Below are positions 42,375-50,782 of a stretch of DNA of 64,000 nt, in pieces (the stretch's first letter is position 1; each line of letters begins with the position of its first letter). The translations under genes were made by a program, and so were the position numbers. Source of the DNA: Thermoplasmata archaeon (GTDB lineage: Archaea; Thermoplasmatota; Thermoplasmata; Lutacidiplasmatales; UBA184); assembly GCA_021790425.1 (NCBI GenBank), contig JAJYEA010000003.1, positions 38,786-102,785 of the forward strand. Direction: 5' to 3'. The notes under the pieces are model-generated. The model was not told the origin of the DNA. It did no database searches and worked only from the letters and a program-made list of their open reading frames with translations.

Positions 42375-43367
42375 TCAGGTCGCAGGATTCGAGACCCGGA
42401 CGGATTGGGTGATGGCGTTGGTGACCGCTTCCTCCGTCAGGAGACCGAGAAGGTCGGCGAGGGCACCGGGATACGGTCGCTCCTCGCCGCCCGGCCATTG
42501 CGGTCCCCGGAGGTCCGTCGTCACCGCCACCGCAAAGTCGCCATCGGTCGCCATGTGCGCCGGCACCACGCACCGGGCCACCGCGTCGTTCGCCGCCCGC
42601 GCCATGCGAGCGAGTTCCCAGCGGGTGACCGCGAGGTCGGTGGCCACCGTCACGAGGACCGTGCCCCGGTCGTCGGTCGCCCGGCGGGCGCGGGTCCACC
42701 GCGACAGGATCTCCTCGCGGGTCGCCCATCCCTTCCCCTCTCGGGAGCGGGTCCCTGCGATCACCGCACCCGTGGCGGGGTCCACCACGCTGCCCACGGC
42801 GTTCATCACCACGAGCGCGCCCAAGGTGTGGCCGCCGGGGACGGCCACGGCGGAAGTGCCGATCCCTCCCTTCATCGAGAATTCCCGTCCGTTCAGCTTC
42901 CCCACGGCGGTGCCCGTCCCGGCCCCCACAAGGCCGGGCTCGAGGGGCTTCCGGGAGGCGGCGAGCGCGGCCCGGTAGCCGAGCTCGTCGTAGTCCGCCC
43001 GGAGCGGATGGTCCCGCGGAAGGTCGAAGACGACGGCCCCGGTGATCCGGACGAGCTTGGGGTGGGATCCCCACAGCCGGGTCCCGCCCCCGGAGCTCAG
43101 GACGAACCGGCGCACGCCGCGCGCGGCATCGAGCCCGTAGAGGCTCCCGCCCGCGAAGAAGAGCGCGCCGACCATACCCATCGAACCCATGGCCCCGAGC
43201 CCGTCGGTGTGGTAGGTGCCCGGGGCGCCTCCCCGCACCTCGATGGCACCCTGGGCCCCGCGGGGAAAGAGCACGACGGTCGCGCCCGTCGACTCCTTCC
43301 GGTCGGTCGCGTGACCCGCGAGGACTCCCCGGACGGAGGTCAGGGTGGGCGGTGCGCGCGGGCTCAT
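42375..43367 (-). CDS. P1 (S58) family peptidase, DmpA/BapA type
   Basis: The 330-residue protein matches the S58 family of autocleaving N-terminal nucleophile hydrolases. VRGVLAGHATDRKESTGATVVLF opens it, GLGAMGSMGMVGALFFAGGSLYGLDAARGV holds the Gly-rich core (described in parts), and LGALVVMNAVGSVVDPATGAVIAG carries the strand before the self-cleavage region. Such enzymes release N-terminal residues from peptides or beta-peptides. The ATG overlaps the upstream MEMO stop as ATGA, so the two are co-expressed. Confidence 0.82.
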   Translation of the reverse strand: MSPRAPPTLTSVRGVLAGHATDRKESTGATVVLFPRGAQGAIEVRGGAPGTYHTDGLGAMGSMGMVGALFFAGGSLYGLDAARGVRRFVLSSGGGTRLWGSHPKLVRITGAVVFDLPRDHPLRADYDELGYRAALAASRKPLEPGLVGAGTGTAVGKLNGREFSMKGGIGTSAVAVPGGHTLGALVVMNAVGSVVDPATGAVIAGTRSREGKGWATREEILSRWTRARRATDDRGTVLVTVATDLAVTRWELARMARAANDAVARCVVPAHMATDGDFAVAVTTDLRGPQWPGGEERPYPGALADLLGLLTEEAVTNAITQSVRVSNPAT

Positions 43368-44212
43368 CGCTCCACCACGAAGGAGGCGTAGCCGACCACG
43401 GTGTCCATCGGTTCGGCGTCGGCGCTCGAGCCTTTGGCCAGGAGCTGGGGCCGGAGGCCCGTCCCCTGCAGGGCCGAGAGGAGCACGGTCGTCGGCGCGA
43501 TGCCGCACATGGAAATGTCCTGGTCCATCACCGTCCGGTAGAGCCGGTCCGGGGAGCCGGAGAGCACCGCCTCGATGGCGAGGTCGTCCAGGCGCCGGGC
43601 CTCGGAGACCGGGAGATAGTGCGAGAAGTCCGTGGAGGCGATGAGGAGCACGTCCCGCCCGTGCAACGCCCGGGCCACCACCTCGCCCGCCTCCTTGAGG
43701 AGGGAGAGCTCCGTGAAGGTGACCTGCAGGGCCACGATCGGCGGCGGGTCGGGCCAGAGGTACTGCAGGAAGGGGAGCTCCACCTCCAGGGAGTGCTCCC
43801 GGTGATGCGCGAGGCCGTCGATGGCGATGGGCGGCTTCGCGAGGGAGCGCATGAGTTCCCGGTCGGTCGGGACGACCCCGAGCGGGGTGCGCCAGTCCTC
43901 GTCCGACAGCGAGAGGAGCCCCTCGGCCCCTTGATGGTTCACCCCGAGCAGCACCACGGCGGCCGGCCGCGGCTCCGCGGCCAGCCGGGCGAAGAAATGG
44001 GCCGCGATGGGGCCCGAGTAGATGTATCCCGCGTGCGGCACGATCCCGGCGAGGATCCTCCGTTCCTTCCGTGTCGGGGAGGCGTTCGCCGGGTCCTGCC
44101 CGGGGCCCCGGGGCGCGGCGAAGGAGCTCTCCAGGGCGTGGCGCAGGGCGACGGGGTCCCGCGGGTAGAAGGCCCCGGCCACCGCGGGCGAGCGGACGCG
44201 TGTCGCCGGCAT
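43364..44212 (-). CDS. MEMO1 family protein (AmmeMemoRadiSam system protein B)
   Basis: The 282-residue protein has the family metal-site residues in GIVPHAGYIYSGP, LLGVNHQGAEG, HHREHSLEVELPFLQYLW, IASTDFSHYLP and DISMCGIAPTT. It folds like an extradiol dioxygenase. MEMO proteins commonly occur with an AMMECR1 domain and a radical SAM protein, neither of which is in the window. The GAATATTC box at 44231-44238 lies about 25 nt before the ATG. It is co-transcribed with the P1 peptidase. Confidence 0.93.
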   Translation of the reverse strand: MPATRVRSPAVAGAFYPRDPVALRHALESSFAAPRGPGQDPANASPTRKERRILAGIVPHAGYIYSGPIAAHFFARLAAEPRPAAVVLLGVNHQGAEGLLSLSDEDWRTPLGVVPTDRELMRSLAKPPIAIDGLAHHREHSLEVELPFLQYLWPDPPPIVALQVTFTELSLLKEAGEVVARALHGRDVLLIASTDFSHYLPVSEARRLDDLAIEAVLSGSPDRLYRTVMDQDISMCGIAPTTVLLSALQGTGLRPQLLAKGSSADAEPMDTVVGYASFVVER

Positions 44213-44230
44213 GGCCCGACCGAGCGGTGC

Positions 44231-44238
44231 CGAATATT
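44231..44238 (-). promoter_or_regulatory. Box A of the MEMO operon
   Basis: GAATATTC-type sequence about 25 nt before the ATG at 44212. It is palindromic and has no ribosome-binding site after it, consistent with leaderless initiation. Confidence 0.5.
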
Positions 44239-44684
44239 CACCCTTTCGGGGGGGCGGTGCCCTCGCGCGGCGGTGCGCGTCCCCCGCCGTTCGAGAGCAT
44301 CCGGGAGAGCTCCGCGGCGTCCGCGGGATCGAGGGGAAGGCGCCGGCGGGGGAAGGCCTCGCCCTCGCGGTAGCGGGGGATGATGTGGAAGTGGAGGTGG
44401 AAGACGATCTGACCCGCGATGGCCCCCTGGTTGATGCCCACGTTGTAGTTGACCGTGAGCTGCTCGATGCGACGGCACATCTCGCTCACCGCCCCCAGCA
44501 TCGCCCCGTACTGCGCCGGCGGGAGCTCCGTGAGCCGGTCGATGTGGCGCTTCGGGATGACGAGGGTGTGCCCCCGGCTCAACGGGAAGATGTCGAGGAA
44601 GGCCATCGTGTGCTCGTCTTCCCAGAGGATGTGCGCCGGGGCCGCGCGGGAGGCGATCGAGCAGAAGATGCAATCCTCCGCCAT
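44238..44684 (-). CDS. HIT family nucleotide hydrolase
   Basis: The 148-residue protein has CIFCSIASR (the zinc-type CxxC start), IPKRHIDRLTEL and the His triad in GQIVFHLHFHIIPRY. HIT proteins of this branch hydrolyse adenosine phosphoramidates or dinucleoside polyphosphates. The C-terminal tail is Gly/Arg/Pro-rich and longer than usual. A TCTTCAAG box lies at about 44708-44715. Confidence 0.92.
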   Translation of the reverse strand: MAEDCIFCSIASRAAPAHILWEDEHTMAFLDIFPLSRGHTLVIPKRHIDRLTELPPAQYGAMLGAVSEMCRRIEQLTVNYNVGINQGAIAGQIVFHLHFHIIPRYREGEAFPRRRLPLDPADAAELSRMLSNGGGRAPPREGTAPPKG

Positions 44685-44814
44685 GGACGGACCGAGCGGT
44701 GCGCCGGCTTGAAGATGTCGGGGTCCCACGGCATCGCCCCGGGGGAACGACGCCCTCAGCAATCGAGCACGGACCCCGTCATGCCCGCCCGGACGCCGCC
44801 GGCGGATTCCGCTC

Positions 44815-44826
44815 AAAAGGTTAAGC
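44815..44826 (+). promoter_or_regulatory. Box A of the S53 peptidase gene
   Basis: AAAAGGTTAAGC lies about 25 nt before the ATG at 44843. The gap has no ribosome-binding site. Confidence 0.5.
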
Positions 44827-44842
44827 CGGGAATCCGTTCTCC

Positions 44843-47215
44843 ATGAGGTGCATGTCCCCCGGATGGCGCTCCCTTCTCGCGCCCGTGTGCGCGGTGCTGC
44901 TCCTGACGGGGATGGGCCTCGTTCCGACGGCTGCCGCGGTCTCCCCGGGGTCTTCCCTGGGGTCGATCGCACTGGCGAACGGCGGACCGGCCCCGGGGGA
45001 CCGGTTCCTCGGGCCGGTCGCCCCCAACACCTCGGTGGTGGTGGTCCTCGGGCTGCGGTACACCGACCCGGGCGCGCTCCTCTCCTTGCTCTCCTCCGTG
45101 GAGAACCCCTCCTCGCCGGACTACCGCCACTACCTTACCTCGCAGCAGTTCGACCAGCGCTTCGGGCCTTCGCCGCAGGAGGTGCGATCGGTGGAGGGCT
45201 ACCTCGCGGGCCACGGTGCGCGCGCGATCTCCGCCTCCTCCGGTGGGGCGGTGGTCGAGGCCGCGATGTCCTCCGGAGCCGTGCAGGCCACCTTCTCCAC
45301 CGGGCTCGGATGGTTCGAGGGCGCCTCCGGTCGCTACTACGCGACGACGGGAACCCCGGTCCTTCCCCCGGAACTCCAGGGGGCCGTCCTCGGGGTCAGC
45401 GGGCTGACGGACCGCGACACCACCGGACTCGTCTACGACACGCACTCCCTCGGTCTCGGGCACGCCGACGTCGCCCGCGGGAAGCTGGCCTCCTACGACC
45501 TGGTCCAAGGGAGCTCCACCCAGGTCTTCTGGGGGAGCGACTACCAGGCGATCTACGACGAGCTCCCGCTCCTCTCCTCCGGCGTGAACGGGTCGGGGTA
45601 TGCCATCGCCACCCTGCTCAGCTCGGGGTGGAACCAGACGGCGAACCACGGGAGCGGAGAGAACCTGCCTCCCTTCGACCCGGCCGCGATCAACCTCTAC
45701 TACCTGTCGAGCCTTCCCTCGGGCACCCGGGAGCCCGCGCCGGTCGGCGTGCCGCTGACGATCGGAGGCGTCACGCCGCCCGCCCCAGGCACCCCTCCCA
45801 GTTCCGGAGGCTCGACGCTCGGGGACGACACGGGCTCCGTCGAGGAGAACTCGCTCGACATCGAGATGGCGCAGAGCATGGCCCCCGGGGCCCGCCTGTA
45901 CGAGTTCTACTTCGCGGGGAGCCTCATCTCCCAGTCCCTGACCTCGGCCGCAGGGGACTTCGACCTGGACCTCGCGAACGCCCTGAGCTACAATTACACC
46001 GGCACGCGCCTCGCCGCGATCACCAACTCCTGGGGACTCCCCGACGGGAACAATACCACGTGGGACGGGCTCCTGCAGAAGGCGGCCGCGATGGGGGTCA
46101 CGGTCCTCGCGGCCTCGGGAGACCAGGGGGACGCGCCCGCGAGCCTCCAGAACCATCCCCAGGGTCAGTGGCCCCCCTTTCCCGCCACGGCGGCGTTCAA
46201 CACCTCGGGCGTGCTCGCCGTCGGGGGGACCACGGTCAAGGTGACGGGTACCCCCACCGGCACGTGGAACCCGAACGGCAACTCGCTGCCCCCGACGGGG
46301 TACGACGCGAGCAACATCAGCGGGATCGCCTCCGAGACGGCGTGGTGGTACCCCTCCACCGACACGAGCAACTACGGTGGAACGGAGGGGGGCATCAGCA
46401 ATTTCATCAACGAGCCTGAATGGCAGGCGACCTCGCAGGCCCAGTCGGCGATCAAGTACGCAGCGCAGAAGGAGAACACGAACTATGCCCGCGGCGTCCC
46501 CGACATCGCGGCGTCCGGGAACACGACGATCATCTTCTTCTCGCAGACCCAGATCTCCGGCCAGACGTGGGTCGGCTACGACATCCTCGGAGGGACCTCG
46601 GTCGCCTCCCCGCTCATGGCCGGGATGTTCGCCGTCCTCGCCCAGCAGGCGGGGAAGCCCCTCGGGTTCGTCAGCCCCGCGATCTACGCGATCGGCGGTT
46701 ACTTCCAGACGCACACGGTGCCGGGAGACCCGTTCCGCGACACGGTGGACGGGAGGAACTACCTCTACAACGCGTCCGTCGGGTGGGACGCGCTCACCGG
46801 ATGGGGCTCGCCGGAGGCCGCCCTCCTCGGGAAGGCCCTGGCCAACACGACCCTGACCGGGTACGTGTACGACTCGAACGGAGTCCCGGGGAAGGCGCTC
46901 GGACATCTCCCCAGCACTACCACGGTCACGCCGTCGGACCTCTGGGAGTTCATGCTGCTCGCCGTCCTCTTCGTGGCCACGGGGGTGGCGCTCCTCGCCG
47001 TGGTCTGGGTCCGCCGCTCCAGCCGGCATCAGGCGGGAGCCTCCCTCGCGGCCCCGCCCCCGTTCCAGTACTCCCCGGGCCCGGCCGTGATCGTCTACGG
47101 CGCGCCCCCGCCCCCGCCTCCTCCCCCGACCGTCGTGGTCTGCTCCTACTGCCACCGCCAGGTGAGCACCGGTCTCGGGTTCTGCCCGTACTGCGGCAGT
47201 TGGCTCGCGCGCTGA
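44843..47215 (+). CDS. S53 (sedolisin/kumamolisin) protease with membrane anchor and zinc-ribbon tail
   Basis: The 790-residue protein has a signal peptide (LLAPVCAVLLLTGMGLVPTAAA), then a prodomain (about 45-205; YRHYLTSQQFDQRFGP is typical). The S53 catalytic domain has Glu335 and Asp339 (EENSLDIEMAQ), the oxyanion Asp427 (ASGDQGD) and Ser586 (GGTSVASPLMAG). A membrane helix follows near residue 700, then a Pro-rich stretch and a final zinc ribbon, CSYCHRQVSTGLGFCPYCG. The protease would work outside the cell, often at low pH in this family, while the ribbon would lie in the cytoplasm. The combination is unusual. Confidence 0.92.
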   Translation: MRCMSPGWRSLLAPVCAVLLLTGMGLVPTAAAVSPGSSLGSIALANGGPAPGDRFLGPVAPNTSVVVVLGLRYTDPGALLSLLSSVENPSSPDYRHYLTSQQFDQRFGPSPQEVRSVEGYLAGHGARAISASSGGAVVEAAMSSGAVQATFSTGLGWFEGASGRYYATTGTPVLPPELQGAVLGVSGLTDRDTTGLVYDTHSLGLGHADVARGKLASYDLVQGSSTQVFWGSDYQAIYDELPLLSSGVNGSGYAIATLLSSGWNQTANHGSGENLPPFDPAAINLYYLSSLPSGTREPAPVGVPLTIGGVTPPAPGTPPSSGGSTLGDDTGSVEENSLDIEMAQSMAPGARLYEFYFAGSLISQSLTSAAGDFDLDLANALSYNYTGTRLAAITNSWGLPDGNNTTWDGLLQKAAAMGVTVLAASGDQGDAPASLQNHPQGQWPPFPATAAFNTSGVLAVGGTTVKVTGTPTGTWNPNGNSLPPTGYDASNISGIASETAWWYPSTDTSNYGGTEGGISNFINEPEWQATSQAQSAIKYAAQKENTNYARGVPDIAASGNTTIIFFSQTQISGQTWVGYDILGGTSVASPLMAGMFAVLAQQAGKPLGFVSPAIYAIGGYFQTHTVPGDPFRDTVDGRNYLYNASVGWDALTGWGSPEAALLGKALANTTLTGYVYDSNGVPGKALGHLPSTTTVTPSDLWEFMLLAVLFVATGVALLAVVWVRRSSRHQAGASLAAPPPFQYSPGPAVIVYGAPPPPPPPPTVVVCSYCHRQVSTGLGFCPYCGSWLAR

Positions 47216-47280
47216 ACGGGAGACAGTTCACCGTGCCGGACCGCGCGGGCCCTCCCTCCAACGCTTGGAACGCGTGAGAC

Positions 47281-47290
47281 CCTTTATACG
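47281..47290 (+). promoter_or_regulatory. First box A of the citrate synthase gene
   Basis: CCTTTATACG lies about 27 nt before the ATG at 47312. A second box, ACTTAATACG (47353-47362), stands about 26 nt before the in-frame ATG at 47384, so two leaderless transcripts with different starts are possible. Confidence 0.5.
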
Positions 47291-47311
47291 GGGTCGCGGG
47301 TCGAAACCCGC

Positions 47312-48658
47312 ATGACAGAAACCGCAGCCTCGAAGGACAACCGGGCGGGAGTACTTAATACGCCGGGCGGAGTCAAAGCCCCCATGCCCAATTCGCTGAC
47401 CGTCCGGGACAACCGGACCGGAAAGGAGTACGAGATCCCCGTCGAGAATGGGTACTACATCAAGGCGGCGGACCTGAAGCAGATCAAGGCGCCCGGGCTC
47501 GACGCGGGGATCGTGAGCTACGATCCCGGCCTCATGCAGACGGCCTCCGTCAAGTCACGGATCACCTTCATCGACGGCGACAAGGGCATCCTCCGGTACC
47601 GGGGCTACCCGATCGACGAGATCGCCGAGAAGAAGAACTACATGGAGACCGCCTACCTCGTCGTCAACGGCGAGTTCCCCACCAAGTCCCAGTACGACGA
47701 GTGGGTCCACAACATCACCTACCACACCCTCGTCCACGAGAACTTGAAGAACTTCATGATGGGCTTCCGCTACGACGCGCACCCGATGGGGATGATGGTC
47801 GCCACCCTCGGCGCGCTCTCCACCTACTACCCGGAGGCGAAGCTCGTCTCCGACGCGCAGGTCCGGATGCAGCAGATCTTCCGCCTCATCGGGAAGATCC
47901 CCACCATCGCGGCCTTCTCGTACCGCCACTCCACGGGGTGGCCCTACGTCGACCCCTCGAACGACATCGGGTACGTGGAGAACTTCCTGACCATGATGTT
48001 CAAGCCCTCGTTCTCGACCCGGTACGAGCCGGACCCGGTGCTCGTCAAGGCGCTGGACGTCCTGTTCATCCTCCACGCCGACCACGAGCAGAACTGCAGC
48101 GCGAACGCGATGCGGAGCGTCGGGTCCTCGCGCCCCGACCCCTACAGCTGCGCGGCCGCGGCCACGGCCGCCCTCTACGGCCCCCTCCACGGCGGGGCGA
48201 ACGAGGAGGTCATCCGGATGCTGAAGGAGATCGGCTCGGTCGACAAGGTTCCCGCCCTGATCCAGGAGGTCAAGGCCGGGAAGCGCCGGCTCATGGGATT
48301 CGGGCACCGCGTCTACAAGAACTACGATCCGCGGGCCAAGATCATCAAGAAGATGGCCGACCAGGTCTTCCAGGTGACGGGCCGGAACCCGCTCCTCGAC
48401 ATCGCGCTCGAGCTCGAGCGGATCGCCCTCTCGGACGACTACTTCATCAGCCGGAAGCTCTACCCCAACGTGGACTTCTACTCGGGGCTCATCTACCAGT
48501 CGATGGGCTTCCCGAGCGACATCTTCCCCGTGCTCTTCGCGATCCCCCGCATGTCGGGCTGGCTCGCCCAGTGGCAGGAAGGGGTCACCGACCCCGAGCA
48601 GAAGATCGTCCGGCCGGCCCAGGTCTACCTCGGCAGCGACCTGCGGCACGTCCCGTAG
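47312..48658 (+). CDS. Citrate synthase
   Basis: The 448-residue enzyme has the three catalytic regions: HADHEQNCSANAMR with the first His, GPLHGGANEEVIRML with the second, and MGFGHRVYKNYDPRAKI with Arg residues for citrate; the catalytic Asp follows in NVDFYSGLIY. It condenses oxaloacetate and acetyl-CoA. An ATG at 47384 gives MPNSLTVRDNRTGKEYEIP, where most family members begin, and it has its own promoter-like box. The 24 extra N-terminal residues are polar and may not always be made. Confidence 0.95.
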   Translation: MTETAASKDNRAGVLNTPGGVKAPMPNSLTVRDNRTGKEYEIPVENGYYIKAADLKQIKAPGLDAGIVSYDPGLMQTASVKSRITFIDGDKGILRYRGYPIDEIAEKKNYMETAYLVVNGEFPTKSQYDEWVHNITYHTLVHENLKNFMMGFRYDAHPMGMMVATLGALSTYYPEAKLVSDAQVRMQQIFRLIGKIPTIAAFSYRHSTGWPYVDPSNDIGYVENFLTMMFKPSFSTRYEPDPVLVKALDVLFILHADHEQNCSANAMRSVGSSRPDPYSCAAAATAALYGPLHGGANEEVIRMLKEIGSVDKVPALIQEVKAGKRRLMGFGHRVYKNYDPRAKIIKKMADQVFQVTGRNPLLDIALELERIALSDDYFISRKLYPNVDFYSGLIYQSMGFPSDIFPVLFAIPRMSGWLAQWQEGVTDPEQKIVRPAQVYLGSDLRHVP

Positions 48659-48673
48659 GAGAGGGAAAGGGAG

Positions 48674-48779
48674 CGCCCCGATCGGGAGTTCCCGCGGGGC
48701 GGGGTCAGACCCGCCCTGCCTTTGAACCCGAGCCCACGGCTCGACAGACCGTGATCCTAGACCACTAGACTATCGGGGC
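48674..48779 (-). tRNA. tRNA-Asp(GTC) with an intron in the T-loop
   Basis: On the minus strand the mature parts fold with acceptor GCCCCGA/TCGGGGC, anticodon loop CTGTCGA (anticodon GTC) and discriminator G73, as expected for Asp. The T-arm begins TCGGG-TTCAAA but is interrupted by 33 bases (48688-48720) before T-CCCGA. Removing them restores a normal T-loop TTCAAAT and a 72-nt tRNA body. GTTC of the exon can pair with GAAC at the intron end, giving a bulge-helix-bulge-like structure. CCA is not encoded. Confidence 0.9.
48688..48720 (-). other. 33-nt tRNA intron (position about 59/60)
   Basis: The intron contains GGGCGGG and CCCGCCC arms around a short TCTGAC loop. The flanking exon/intron pairing GTTC/GAAC has AAA and TC(C) bulges on either side. 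This matches substrates of the archaeal splicing endonuclease, with bulges slightly relaxed from the strict 3-4-3 form. The exact cut could shift by one base. Confidence 0.75.
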
Positions 48780-48802
48780 ACTCCAACGGGCAGTCTAGCG
48801 CA

Positions 48803-48814
48803 CGGTAATAAAAG
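48803..48814. promoter_or_regulatory. A/T box shared by tRNA-Asp and the EF-Tu-like gene
   Basis: GGTAATAAAAGC is the only A/T-rich element between the two divergent units. It lies about 30 nt before the tRNA 5' end (48779) and about 25 nt before the ATG at 48834. Confidence 0.5.
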
Positions 48815-48833
48815 CTAGCGTATGGGGGGAGTC

Positions 48834-49778
48834 ATGGCACGGTCGCTCTCCGTCGCGCTGCTCGGCTCGGTGACCCTCGGGAAGGACCTGGGGAAGAAGG
48901 GGACTACCTCCGACATCACGCTCTACAATTCCACCGGGGAGGAGGGGACGGTCACCTACGTGGAACCCACCCACTACCCCGACAAGTTCCCGCCCCTCCT
49001 CACGGCGATCGCCATGGGCGAGGTCCCCCTCCTGGTCGTCGAGACGATCAACCGGGACCTGGCGGAGATCGTGGTCTCCCTCGATCTCGCCGGCAAGCGG
49101 AACGGGCTCGTGGCGCTCTCGCCCCAGGTGGGCGAGGCGGACTTCAAGCGGGCTTTCAAGGGCACCGTGGTCGAGAGCTATCCGACGGCCCCGCTCGACC
49201 CGCGCCTCCTGAAGGAGCGGCTCCTCGCCCTCCCCGCTCCCGCTCGCGAAGAGGGCGGGCTCCTCATCCCCATCGACCACGCCTTCCCGGTCAAGGGCGT
49301 GGGTACCGTCATCCTCGGTCTCGTCCGGCGGGGCAAGGTCAAGCTCCACGACAAGCTCCGGCTCTACCCCGAGGAGAAGTCGGTCGAGGTGAAGTCGATC
49401 CAGGTCCACGACGTCGACCTCCCCGAGGCCGACGTGGGCAGCCGGGTCGGGCTCGCGCTCAAGGGGATCGAGGTCGAGGAGATCTCCCGCGGGCAGGTGC
49501 TCGCGCCCACGGGGTCCGTCCGCGACGGGGACCTCCTGGAGCTCTCCGACTACGCCGCGTGCAAGTTCTTCAAGGGGAAGGCGGGCGAGGGCGACAAGGT
49601 CCACGTCTCCGTGGGCCTCCAGGTCGTTCCCGCGAAGATCGCGACCGTGGACGGCGCGCGCCGCACGCTCCAGTTGGACTCGAGGGTGGCGTGGGTCCCC
49701 GGAGACCGGGCCTTCATCGTCCAGCTCTCCGGCGGTGGGGCGGGGCCCCGCATCGCCGGCGGCGGCGTCCTGGCCTGA
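48834..49778 (+). CDS. EF-Tu/SelB-like protein with a degenerate GTPase domain
   Basis: The 314-residue protein keeps a clear EF-Tu domain II: IPIDHAFPVKGVGTVILGLVRRGKVKLHDKLRLYP (in parts), VKSIQVHDVDLPEADVGSRVGLALKG and EEISRGQVLA. The first half aligns in outline with the GTPase domain, but the P-loop position reads GSVTLGKDLGKKGTTSD with no GxxxxGKS/T, and no DxxG or NKxD is seen. It should not hydrolyse GTP. The ATG at 48834 lies about 25 nt after the TATA box. It may bind RNA or ribosomes, but its role is unknown. Confidence 0.8.
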   Translation: MARSLSVALLGSVTLGKDLGKKGTTSDITLYNSTGEEGTVTYVEPTHYPDKFPPLLTAIAMGEVPLLVVETINRDLAEIVVSLDLAGKRNGLVALSPQVGEADFKRAFKGTVVESYPTAPLDPRLLKERLLALPAPAREEGGLLIPIDHAFPVKGVGTVILGLVRRGKVKLHDKLRLYPEEKSVEVKSIQVHDVDLPEADVGSRVGLALKGIEVEEISRGQVLAPTGSVRDGDLLELSDYAACKFFKGKAGEGDKVHVSVGLQVVPAKIATVDGARRTLQLDSRVAWVPGDRAFIVQLSGGGAGPRIAGGGVLA

Positions 49779-49809
49779 CCGCGGGAGACCGCCCCCGGGG
49801 TGCCCCCGG

Positions 49810-50781
49810 CTAGGCCTTCGCCGCCGGGAGGTAGGCCTTCACGAGGTAGTCCGAGATGTCCCGGACGTGCACGTCCTTCGGGGCGGCCCGCGAGAGGCTG
49901 GCGAGGCAGAGCGGGCAGGCCGTGACCACGTTGGGCGAGCAGGCCTTCAGCTGCTCGATCCGCTGGGCGGCGATCTTCCCCGACTTGGTCGGGAAGAGCG
50001 TCTCCGCCGGCCCGCCGCAGCAGAACGTGAGGCCCTTCTCGAGGTCCGGCTGGACGAGCTTGGCCCCTCCGTGCATGAGCAGCTCCCGGGGGGGCTCGAT
50101 CACGCCCTCGTACCGCGCGTACACGCAGGAGTCGTGGAGGGTGACCGTGCTGTCGAGCGGCCGCACCGTCTTCGGGGGATGCTCCGCCAGCACCTCGAGG
50201 TAGCTCGTCACCTTGACGTGGAAGCCGGGGACGACCTTCGGATAGATGCTCCGGAGCATGTTCGTGGTGTGGGGATCGACCGTGATGAGCCGCTCGACCC
50301 CGTGCCTCTTCAGCATCTCGGCCACGCGCTGGGCGTGGGCCCGGAAGGCGGGGTCGAGGCCCTCGTCGTAGGCGAGGGCGCCCGCGTACCAGTCGTCCTC
50401 GTAGAGGTAGCCGAACTTCACCCCCGCCGCCTTCAGGAGGCGGGCGATGTTCCGCAACCGCTCGTAGTAGACCTCCCGCTCCGCGGCCGTCGTGCGGGCG
50501 AGGAAGCTCGTGAGGTTGACCAGGCGGTTCAGCCTCCGGACCATCCGGAACATCCCGTCCGCTTCCTTCTCCTCGTACTGCGCGAGCTGGTGGCCCATCG
50601 CGTTGATGGCCGGGACCATCTGCCACATCTGTCCCGTGTAGATCACGGTCTTCCCCCCGTGCGGGAGGTCGAGCCCGTCGGCCCAGGCCGTGACCACCCG
50701 GCCAGCGAGCGGCAGGGCGCTCTTGCGCTTCGTCAGGTTGTCCCCGAGCATCCCCAGGGTGCTCGCGATCGGTATCCCCAT
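49810..50781 (-). CDS. HdrB-like CCG-domain protein
   Basis: The 323-residue protein has one complete CCG motif near its C-terminus: the Cys of LHDSCVYARYEG, 34 residues, CCGGP, 33 residues, then CPLC. HdrB of methanogens has two such motifs. Here the first half keeps only a shadow (YTGQMWQMVPAINAMG) without Cys. The motif binds the noncubane cluster that cleaves disulfides or handles sulfur ligands. It is the last gene of the Hdr-like operon, two bases after hdrC. It should form the catalytic end of the complex. Confidence 0.88.
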   Translation of the reverse strand: MGIPIASTLGMLGDNLTKRKSALPLAGRVVTAWADGLDLPHGGKTVIYTGQMWQMVPAINAMGHQLAQYEEKEADGMFRMVRRLNRLVNLTSFLARTTAAEREVYYERLRNIARLLKAAGVKFGYLYEDDWYAGALAYDEGLDPAFRAHAQRVAEMLKRHGVERLITVDPHTTNMLRSIYPKVVPGFHVKVTSYLEVLAEHPPKTVRPLDSTVTLHDSCVYARYEGVIEPPRELLMHGGAKLVQPDLEKGLTFCCGGPAETLFPTKSGKIAAQRIEQLKACSPNVVTACPLCLASLSRAAPKDVHVRDISDYLVKAYLPAAKA

Positions 50782-50782
50782 G

